Source: Enoplolaimus lenunculus (taxonomy: Eukaryota > Nematoda > Enoplea > Enoplida > Thoracostomopsidae). Taken from it: 64,000 nucleotides of DNA. The notes under the pieces were generated by a model, which did not search any database, was not told the DNA's origin, and worked only from the letters and a program-made list of their open reading frames with translations. The position numbers and the translations under genes were made by a program. The DNA is taken from NCBI GenBank assembly GCA_030248215.1, contig JASANG010002746.1, forward strand, positions 62,001 through 126,000. Reading direction: 5' to 3'. Positions 55,920 through 64,000 of the stretch are shown piece after piece. Position 1 is the first letter of the stretch, and the number at the start of each line of letters is the position of its first letter.

Positions 55920-58005
55920 AATCTACTTTTAATTCGTACTCAATTTTCTAACAAAATTTTTTATAAGTATATATGTATGTATATATGTAAATAGATATAT
56001 ATATCAGGGAACAACCAGAAGTCTGCCTCCGGCTTCGTCAGAATTTTTGTTTGACATTCCGTCAATGATGGTAGTGAAAGTTTCGGCTTGAGCAAGTCTG
56101 ATCAACTATCTGTTGTTCGATGCTAGGTTTACTTACTAAGATATCAATAGCTAATTAATGTAAGTAGGGTTTTACCTGTATAAAATTGTGTTTGTATGAA
56201 AACGGTTTCGCAGGACGACGTATTTGAACGAATAATTTATTTTAGCCAAAACGTTTATGTTCTATAGTAAATCAATGAATATTAAAATCTACAAATCGCC
56301 AAAGGTAACACAATTGCAGTGAATTATTCCACTCAGCAGTACTTGTTGATTCGGTTCATAAGGGGAGACACAGTTTTATGGTTTGGAAGGCTTTTTTGAG
56401 AACCAGATTGAAAATAGGATTTTAGACAGGCCAGCGGTTAGCTAATTGTAAGTTATCTCAATTTTTTGCATGCCTGCCCTATATTTGTAGCTAAGGTAAA
56501 CTTTATTGGAGACTTGCAAAAATTGAGATGGCTTTACAGTCGGGCCTAAAGACTTTCATGGGGAGGTCGAAATTTCCGACACAGACAAAGGCCGCTCCTG
56601 GCTACCTCTGATTGGCTGTTTGTTTTTATATAATTATTTTTCGTTGACTCGAAATGCACTAAAATATATACACAATTTAGTTTGCAACCAAAACAATTTC
56701 GGGAAGAATCTTTCTTCCCAACTTAAGTTACAAAACAAGTACTGTTTCTTGCATTATCGTTCCAGAATCATTGTAGCACGGTTCATATACTCACTAAAAA
56801 TAAACTTAAAATTAAGTAAAACTGGTGCCGAATTAAGTGTCGGCTTTACTTTTACTATGGTGCTTGGCAAAGTTTTACTTAATTTTAAGCAAACACAAAA
56901 TTTTTTAGCTTTACATTTACTTAATTAATCAGGAAATGACAGCGGTAGTTTTACTTATTTACATTATTTAAGCAAAGATTTACACAATATTTAGTACACT
57001 TACAGTTAAAAAAGTTAGCAAAATATAACTATTGTATTTTAAGTAGAGGATTTTTACAGAGTAGTTAAGTGTCGTGCTACAACCGCCATGCGTTTTTAAC
57101 CGTTTGATGCACGGTTGCCGATAGTTCAGAGCCGTAGCCAGCTAGGATTAAGTAAAATTCCCTACCAAAGAGATCAAATGAAGTTCCCCCAGAGAGTATC
57201 AAGTAAAGTTTTTACCCCTCTGGTGAGTTCTAGTACTCAAAGGGGTGTCATGTTGTGCAATGGAGCCAAGCAGAAACTTCTTTGAAGGATTCCAGTGCTC
57301 GCATGTGTGTTCCGAGAGATTCCAGAAAACACAATTTGAGCAAATCACGCCGGCACGTTCACCGTTTTAAACAAATGCCGCTGAGAACTATTGTTCTTTG
57401 GATCAGGGCATAATTGCTCAATTCTCAAAAGGCTGTAACAATTATCCGTTATCCAAAATATTATCCGTTATCCAAAATACCGTTTAAGGGTCAATGTTTT
57501 GTCCAATACTGCCTGAACAACTAACTTACCATGGAAACGTTTGTAACGAATACCTAATGACATAGTGTAGAGTATAGAATGATTGTGAAAAAAGACTAAA
57601 TTTTCTCTAGCAGTATCAAGTAAAGTCTCGCTTAACGTGTCCAAGTAAAATACAACACAGCGTTGCTTCCAAAACTATATTAAAAGTGGCGTGACGGGAG
57701 CTTCCATGTGTTCTATAAGTGCGGGTTTAAGTTTTTTCTAGAGGTGATCAAAAAAATTTTTTTGCAATTTTTTGCTTACTCTGCTACGGGTCGGTGCTAG
57801 TTAGCTAGTTTATTCAAGAAACCAAAAATTGTTTGTTCTGGGACTGTGGTACATGTCGACAGTTATAGCACGGATTACTGTTCTTCCTATATATACAAAC
57901 GCGACATGCTAAGCTTGTTTCAAGCGTGCAGTGCACTCGACAATCGATGTTGTACTGTGCACGTGACTCAAGAACTCGAGCAGTGTACTCGTGCCGAACT
58001 CGTGC
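55920..58005. other. Interval without a recognised gene or clear repeat
   Basis: AT-rich, with short ORFs only. 56770-57060 is rich in TTTTACTTAATTTTAAG-type motifs resembling 10600-10930 and 18830-19160, a worn repeat. A weak tandem of AAGTAAAGT motifs occurs at 57150-57650. Confidence 0.4.
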
Positions 58006-58014
58006 TATCACACT

Positions 58015-58188
58015 CAGTGGCGGATTCAGGATCTCAAAATGGGGGGCCAAAATTTCACAGCCAATAAACTTACTTTTGAACTAACACACAAACCACGGTC
58101 TATTGTCAGAAAATTGCTATATAATTTTTGTCGAGATGCTGTTGGAGGGGGCACGGCCGGGGTGGCCCTCCCCATGGATCCGCCATTG
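58015..58188. mobile_element. Family D (hAT-like) MITE with perfect 8-bp target duplication
   Basis: Ends CAGTGGCGGATTCAGG and ATGGATCCGCCATTG, flanked by ATCACACT on both sides (58007-58014 and 58189-58196). This copy defines the family as hAT-like. Confidence 0.92.
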
Positions 58189-58462
58189 ATCACACTGGTT
58201 CCACGCTTGTGCATACTCTCGTTATTTATTCACTTGCACAGCAAGAAAGTAATGCTCTCGTGCACCCGCTCGCCTTACTTTGTTTGGTTCGTGCCGCACA
58301 CTTGACCCATCGCAGCAGCGGGTGTTCATATCTCGGAAGAACGCAAAACCGTGCTACAACTATCACTTGTACCAACTATAGCTGGTTTTAATGGTCTTAT
58401 AAGAGCCACGGTGTATAACAGGGACGTTTAAAGTAAATATAAGCATATTCCTAAGCCTAACC

Positions 58463-58672
58463 TTGTATAATCGAATTTGTATTAAGTGCCGCAGTCGTGT
58501 AAACATTGCGAATCGCTGTTTACAACAAGTCTCAGCGTCGATTCAGAAGTGTTTAAACAAAAATTGTGACAAATACAAAAAATATTCAAAACAGGTGCAT
58601 ATGGACGATAAACAACTGAAAAAACCACAAATATCGGGTTTACGTTGGTCTCTTATAAAAATGACAGTATAA
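58463..58672 (+). CDS. Unassigned 69-codon ORF
   Basis: Starts at an ATG (MYNRICIKCRSRVNIANRC..., then CLNKNCDKYKKYSKQVHMDD). Cysteine- and lysine-rich; no family, no signal peptide. It may be an exon or a chance ORF. Confidence 0.15.
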   Translation: MYNRICIKCRSRVNIANRCLQQVSASIQKCLNKNCDKYKKYSKQVHMDDKQLKKPQISGLRWSLIKMTV

Positions 58673-58774
58673 ACAACATAAGAACAATATGAGTCATTTC
58701 TACGTAACCCCGCTAGTAAACAAATTTTACTTTTGGGCTCTACATCCAAGCGCTACCCCTAACAAGACCGGGGC

Positions 58775-58936
58775 CTAGCCTGGCCGGTAGCCAGGGGCTG
58801 GGACAGAGGGGGTCCATCACCTTGAAAAAATTTTGCCCCTTCTAGAAAATTTTATACTCGGGCGGATACACTATTGAATGCCCCTCCTGAAAAATTTTTA
58901 GCCGCTCCTAGCAAGATGAGCTGGTTACGGGCCTGA
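58775..58936. repeat. Family F element, copy 12
   Basis: CTGGCCGGTAGCCAGGGGCTG at the left, GCTGGTTACGGGCCTG at the right, with TTCTAGAAAATTTTATACTC inside. Confidence 0.65.
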
Positions 58937-59254
58937 TTCTAATCTGGACTTCATTTTTGTAGGGTGATAACTACTTGTTTTTTGCAAGCGAGCGTAGTGA
59001 ACGAGACGAAATTTTGACTTATGTACCCTATTTTACGTCCCGTCAAACTGGTTGTTTAAACACTTACCAGAGATTTCGGTGGGATATATATTCTTTTTTG
59101 ATATATTCTTTTTATCCCCATACGATTCCCCCACAAGAACAAACATCAGCGAAAACAGCTATGAAACATTGAAAGATTTCCGGGCATTTTAGGCTTTTTA
59201 GCAACATTACCAGCGGGTTTACATGGCGAAACATTTTCAGGGGGTACAAGGTAC

Positions 59255-59515
59255 TGGTGGATTCAATAGGGCCGCCCACCAACCCAGGCTATCAAACTTC
59301 TCAACAGAGATCAAACCCAGCGATGTGAAAACAAAATCCCTCCCCCACCCCAGCCGCGCCCAGGGGGGGGGGGGGGGCCCCCCCCCCCCAAATTCCTCCC
59401 CAATTCCCCCCCCCCCCAATCTTTCCCCCCCGCAAAAAGCCCCCGCCCGGCCCAATCTTTATCTAAATTGTATATCGCGTGTGTCGCCGTCAGAAATTTC
59501 TGGATCCGCCACTGT
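59255..59515. repeat. Family D-like fragment with long poly-C/poly-G tracts
   Basis: 59360-59440 is almost all C and G homopolymer runs. The right end AATTTCTGGATCCGCCACTG matches the family D terminus. ORFs here are homopolymer artefacts, and the base calls may be unreliable. Confidence 0.5.
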
Positions 59516-59625
59516 TTCAAAACTGTTTTAAAACCAGAAAAAAAGCCCGTGTCTTTGTTCAAAGACACTTTAACGGTGGGTGAGATTAAACGTCATAAAT
59601 TTAAGAAATTTATGCCCGTGGGTCG

Positions 59626-59879
59626 GGCCCATGTTACTTTAAGGGGCGTTCACGTTTCTGGTGGGTCTATGAAAGAGTAGGTTTAGATTCTAGATTACAC
59701 TTTTTTGCGTATGCTAGGCTTAGGCTTAGGAATACATTTGTTGCTTGGCTTAGGCTTAGGCTTAGGCTTAGGCTTAGGCTTAGGCTTAAGCTTAGGAACA
59801 CATTTTGCAAGGCTTACGTGTAGGCTTAGGCTTAGGAATACGCTTAATCTACTGTTACGCCCCTTAAAGTAACATTGAC
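59626..59879. repeat. Family A MITE, copy 8
   Basis: GGCCCATGTTACTTTAAGGG and CCCCTTAAAGTAACATTGACC ends. Longest perfect TTAGGC run in the window: about eight hexamers at 59750-59797. Confidence 0.85.
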
Positions 59880-60439
59880 CGTGTTGTGAGACATAGAAAA
59901 AACGTGTTAAAAATGTACGTGGACCTTTCAGGGTTTAGGCAGTAAAAACGGTAAACGCTATATTTTTCACATGTGATAAATCAGTGTTCAATTTTACATG
60001 TATTTTGGCCCATATTCATTGTGGCGGCCTGATCCTTTAATGACAGGGCACCGGTGTACTTAGACAATGGGAGGCTCACAGACATAGGCTGAAGTTTAAT
60101 ATTAACATTAGGGTTATAATTAGGTTTGGGCTTAGGCTTAGGTTTATATGCTTGCTTTGTTTGGTTTAGGGTTTAAGATAAGTTATTACTGGTTGATTCC
60201 ATATTTTATGAGTTTAGATCCGATGACTTAACTTTAGAAAATAAACAAAATAACCCTTAGAAAAAATTAATATTAAAGACAGAAATAACGTGTCAAATGT
60301 CGAGTTTTAAGGGTATAGGATTGCGGAATCACGGTTCAATGTTGCTTGTGGCGCCACAGGCCCCGAAAACGGTTTCATTTTATATGAAAATGTGTGTCGA
60401 AATATGCTCAAACTGTATATATCTCCTTAGTGGCCGGTT

Positions 60440-60508
60440 TCAAATATAGTCCCGTAGAGCCTATTTCGGAGAGAGTCAATTTGATTCACCGTTTTTTGCA
60501 GTGTACGC
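60440..60508. repeat. Family L fragment
   Basis: GAGCCTATTTCGGAGAGAGTC, then TTTTTTGCAGTGTA: one end of family L. Confidence 0.55.
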
Positions 60509-60574
60509 ACTGGGAAATATATAATAACCAAACGGCGTCAGGTACTATTTGATCAATGTATTGAACAGGACAGT

Positions 60575-60730
60575 AACAGTAGTATACAGCATATTCATAA
60601 GCCTAAGGCTAAAAGTGTAAGCATGAACTTACACCTATGCCTAAGCCTAAATAAAAAATTAGCCGAAAGCTTAAGCTCACTCTACGGCAGTCATGCAGAA
60701 AAAACGTTCCGCCCATGATCTTACATGGAC
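60575..60730. repeat. Family B MITE, short copy
   Basis: Starts GGACAGTAACAGTAGTATACA with CCTAAG motifs and ends CAGAAAAAACGTTCCGCCCAT. Confidence 0.5.
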
Positions 60731-60734
60731 TAAT

Positions 60735-62535
60735 ATTCAAACTAGTAACAACATGGTAAATGAAATTATTGCATTTTATATCAGAGTGTCAACGGTCTGT
60801 GGAAATACTGGAAGCGGAAACAGATAGTATTAACGCCCAAATTCCGGAGACAGTAAACGGAAGCAAGTGTAACTGAAAAAGGCTAAATGAACAAGTGATT
60901 TTGATAGATACCCATTTCGAGGGTGTAAACGAATCGTAGAACTAACGGAAACCGATAGTGTTCAAAATAACGTAAACGAAAAACGGATATTGAAGTATAA
61001 AAGTTTCAAAAATGTTTTATTTTTCTGCCACCACAATTGAAGCATGCAAATATTCCCTAGACATTCTAAAATTGCAAACAAAAAATTGACGAATGCATCG
61101 AAATTTTTAATATTTTACACGAATTGTTTTTTTGCTTTTCGAACATTGGCAGCATATCTGTAATGAAAAATTGCAAGATATATACCTGACTTTTATGACT
61201 AATTTTGAGCGTAAAAATATTATCACATTTTCGTTATTTCTATAAACAGGAACGGTCACCGATTTTACCGAAAACGGATATCCGGTTATACTATGCCCAC
61301 TTCGGTTTACTTGTATTACAATCAATGTGATTTTTAAGGACGGTCTGTTCCTGACGTTCGAAGCTAAGCTTTGCGCCTATCAGCGCCGGTCCCTATCTGT
61401 AGCTGAGGGTCGACTGTTGTTTCGCATGGCTGCAACAGAGTGAACCTTGGCTATAAACTGATTTTTCATTCAAGTATGTTAGGCTTAAGCGTAGGCTTAG
61501 TCATGATCTTTTATCTATGCACTGAGGCTACGGCTTAAGCTTTAGGGTTTCGGGTGCCAATGCTTGACATGAGGCGCCGGAAGAGGCCGCATGTCATGCA
61601 TAGTGCCACCGTATAGGGGTTTAAATATATGGCCCTCAGCTAAAATTGCGCTAGCTTGGGAATAGACTTAGGACTACGGTACGTTCCTTAAACATTGGTC
61701 AAAGTGAGCGTACAAAAACTAACCAATACAAGAGTGAACTCAGACAATTTTTACACCAAAACGCAAATCGCAAACTTTTACACAATGTCCATAATTTTCT
61801 AGAAACCCCCGTCTCACTGAGCGTCATAAAATACGTGGGCGTTAAAGTCGATGACGTCACAAATGGTACAATTAAAATTGACGTGTCGAAATTATATATT
61901 TGAGCAAAATTTCCAGTTCCGGTTACCTCATAGTACACAAACCGTTTTGGGGGGGGCAATTTGGCCAACGACAGCTATGAGAGTACGATACAACCCATAG
62001 CGGTGTACCCAAAAAAATTGAATTTGTGAGGCCAGCACCTTAATCACAATAAAGCTAATGGTGTCCCGAGCACTGGGGCACTACCCACGGGTAAAACCTT
62101 GAAGCAGTGTCTTTATCTGACTGAAAAAGTACTTCGATTGGGGGAGAGACAGATACACACTGTCGCCTTTTCCGGTACAACCTTTGGTTTGTATCAGGGG
62201 GACAAATAACGAGGATGACATAAAACGGCGTAAAATGTGACGAAATCGAATAATTAAAAATGAAATAACTTGATTAATGAGACAAAATTAAAGTTAAAAG
62301 CATTTGATGGGTAAGTTTCACTGTTTATGTACGCGGCGATTATACAAACCCCACCGAATGCGGGTGTCTGTCGTCGAAGCCAAACGACGGAAGTTCGAGT
62401 CGAGTAATTCGATCTCGGGTTTTTAACTTTGGCATCAACAAATCTGTCAATTATTAACGCGTGTATTTGAGTCGCTGTTAATAAAATTTGTAGTCGATTT
62501 TGGTAAAATGAACACAGTTTTTGGGTAACATTTGT
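60735..62535. other. Interval without a recognised gene
   Basis: Mixed AT-rich sequence with scattered single TTAGGC hexamers (61480-61690) and a minus-strand 89-codon ORF at 61699-61968 with no recognisable features. Confidence 0.4.
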
Positions 62536-62790
62536 ACTGTAAATTTCAGTGAGTTGATTTTAATCCAGAGTGAGTTGAATCTCTCAATCTGAGTTAGGAG
62601 TTTCAGAACTCAGACTTTTAAGTGGATTCCATCACATTCAGAGTTAATTAAACCAACTCACAGAGAGTCAGCTCAACTCATAGTGAGAATCAACTCGACA
62701 CAGTGTGAGTTAATGTTTGCTGATATTAAATCAGAAATAACCAACTGGCAAGCTGAATTGGTTAATCAACTCATTGTAATTTACAGTGTG
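62536..62790. repeat. Family E MITE, copy 11
   Basis: TACTGTAAATTTCAGTGAGTT at the left and CTCATTGTAATTTACAGTG at the right. Confidence 0.75.
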
Positions 62791-62933
62791 CGCCTCTGCA
62801 CCTCCCTGTTCTGGTTCCGGAAAACTTGTTGACATCCGGAGTTAGCCTTTTCATATCCGGTTGTTTTTTTGGTATAGTAAACGGCGAAGGGTGTGGTATG
62901 AGGTTATTAACTCACGTGAGCGATATCTTAATT

Positions 62934-63121
62934 GGCTCATGTAAAAATCAGGGGCGGAACGTTTTTCCTTGCGACTGGAATACAGTACACTTAAGCTTAA
63001 TACTATTTTTTGCTTAAACTTAGAAATAAATATAAGCTCATTCTTAGGTTAGGCTTAGGTTTTAAGCTCAAGAATATGATGTGCTTATACTACTATTCCG
63101 CCCCTGTTCTATACATTGGCC
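62934..63121. repeat. Family B MITE, full-length copy
   Basis: GGCTCATGTAAAAATCAGGGG followed by CGGAACGTTTTTC at the left; TTCCGCCCCTGTTCTATACA and TTGGCC at the right. Confidence 0.75.
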
Positions 63122-63218
63122 TCTTAATTGGCGAAGTCGAATTTTAACTCAGTTTGAGTAGTCGGGAAAATCCTATTTCGGAGAGAATCAATTTGACTCA
63201 CCATTTTTTGCAGTGCAG
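63122..63218. repeat. Family L MITE, short copy
   Basis: GAAGTCGAATTTTAACTCAG at the left; CTATTTCGGAGAGAATC and TTTTTTGCAGTGCA at the right. It directly abuts the family B copy. Confidence 0.55.
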
Positions 63219-63366
63219 ATAAGACATTTTTGATAAACTCGGATCCGAGCTTTGAACTCTAGTTTGCAAACCATTGGCTGCGTCCAGATTCATAACCGCA
63301 CTATTTCCCAACGAAATCGCACTGATTTAATGTATTTCAACAATAAATGTAAAATAAAATAACGTT

Positions 63367-63604
63367 ACACTGTAAATTCCAGTGATTTGATATTAACTCA
63401 GAATGAGTTGAATCACTTAGTCTGAGTTACGACTACTATCAGAACTAACAATTCTTAGTTTATTCTCCTCATTCTAATTTAATTAATTAAGTATCCAGGA
63501 AACAACTCAACTCAGAATGAGTTTAAAGTTTACTGTCGTTAACTCAGAAAAAATAACTTTCCGTCTGAGTTGATTAATTATTAACTCATTGCAATTTACA
63601 GTGT
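63367..63604. repeat. Family E MITE, copy 12
   Basis: TTACACTGTAAATTCCAGTGA at the left and CTCATTGCAATTTACAGTGTA at the right: a near-perfect inverted pair. Confidence 0.8.
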
Positions 63605-63680
63605 AGCTTCTACAATATTTGCAACACCAAGTATAGCTTGCATTTCAGCTTTATCAAAACGGATTGTCAATGCAAACAAC

Positions 63681-63828
63681 AGGGCCCCAACAGTAGTATA
63701 AGCCTATAAAGCGTAAGAATGAGCGTTAGCCTATAAGCCTAAGCCGAGCAGAAAAGTAAGTCTAAAGTTAAAGCTTACTCCATTCCAGTCAAAAAGAGTA
63801 ACATTTCGCTCGTGATGTTAATGGGTCA
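63681..63828. repeat. Family B MITE, diverged copy
   Basis: GGGCCCCAACAGTAGTATAAG with CCTATAAGCCTAAGC core and TAACATTTCGCTCGTGATG at the right. Another family B copy begins at about 63970 and runs off the window. Confidence 0.5.
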
Positions 63829-64000
63829 ATATCGATTAATGGTATTTTAATACTCGCTGCGCAGTAATGCACGTACGAGACGCGCGGTGGTGCAAGGTAC
63901 CGCACATACCATCTAAAATTCACTTTGATTCATGACACACGGATTCGGTTTGCCAAAAGTAAATAATAGCGGCGGAACAGTATTATAAGCATATTCCTAA

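Noticed and set aside
59223-59568. Pro/Gly-rich ORFs on both strands
   Set aside because: Generated by poly-C/poly-G tracts in a repeat.
59750-59800. True telomere or chromosome end from TTAGGC runs
   Set aside because: The runs are short, interrupted, in both orientations and enclosed by transposon ends in the middle of the window.
62341-62425. Possible tRNA near 62370 (GTCGTCGAAGCCAAACGACG)
   Set aside because: A small stem exists, but the A- and B-box spacing and the acceptor stem are absent.

Overview
This window is animal nuclear DNA: intron-rich, AT-rich and crowded with short non-autonomous transposons. It carries a DEG/ENaC ion channel with a Kringle module, a secreted PAN-type protein, GT-AG introns mostly 0.7-3 kb long, and tRNA-derived SINEs. 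Stretches of TTAGGC, the nematode-type telomere repeat, occur inside many of the small elements. That hints at a nematode-like or other ecdysozoan lineage, but it is weak evidence and I cannot name the species.

Layout. (1) About 1.0-16.5 kb, minus strand: ten phase-consistent exons of a DEG/ENaC channel. TM1 lies at 16.4 kb and the gene runs off the left edge before TM2. Between the FPALTLCNVNPY motif and the conserved cysteine-rich ectodomain it carries a furin-like RRVKR site, a Kringle domain, a Thr-rich mucin-like stretch and a short EGF-like module. (2) About 18.3-20.6 kb, minus strand: two poorly understood coding remnants. (3) 26.3-53.5 kb, plus strand: twelve exons, again phase-consistent, encoding a roughly 1500-residue secreted protein. 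It has a signal peptide, a PAN/apple-like module, a poly-Asn stretch, a very basic Arg/Lys/Ser-rich centre, an antistasin-like cysteine module and a C-terminal cysteine-rich module. (4) 54.4-54.9 kb, minus strand, convergent with the previous gene: a small single-pass membrane or secreted cysteine-rich protein. (5) The rest, including 55-64 kb, is repeats and unassigned DNA.

The most striking object lies in intron 6 of the PAN gene. It is a giant palindrome, about 34510-43056, with arms of about 3.9 kb. Each arm carries the same gene set: a Ser/Thr/Gln-rich protein of 226-237 residues, and a divergent pair formed by a Lys/Arg-rich protein of 123-124 residues and a 106-residue ORF. The two genes of the pair share a short palindromic promoter region, and each is followed 23-26 nt after its stop by a 16-nt stem-loop resembling the histone mRNA 3' stem-loop. 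Inward of these is an array of 127-bp repeats, mirrored in the other arm. A 679-bp MITE with a TTA target duplication sits in the right arm only. I recognise no transposase, integrase, polymerase or capsid gene, so the palindrome is unclassified.

Repeat families named here from shared termini: A and B (MITEs with TTAGGC-rich cores), C (Tc1/mariner-like, TA target), D (hAT-like, CAGTGGCGGATCC ends, 8-bp target), E (CACTGTAAATTCCAGTGAGT ends), F (GCCCGTAGCCAGC ends), G, H, J, K and L, plus a tRNA-Gly-like SINE. Most boundaries are read by eye and are good to about 10-20 bp.
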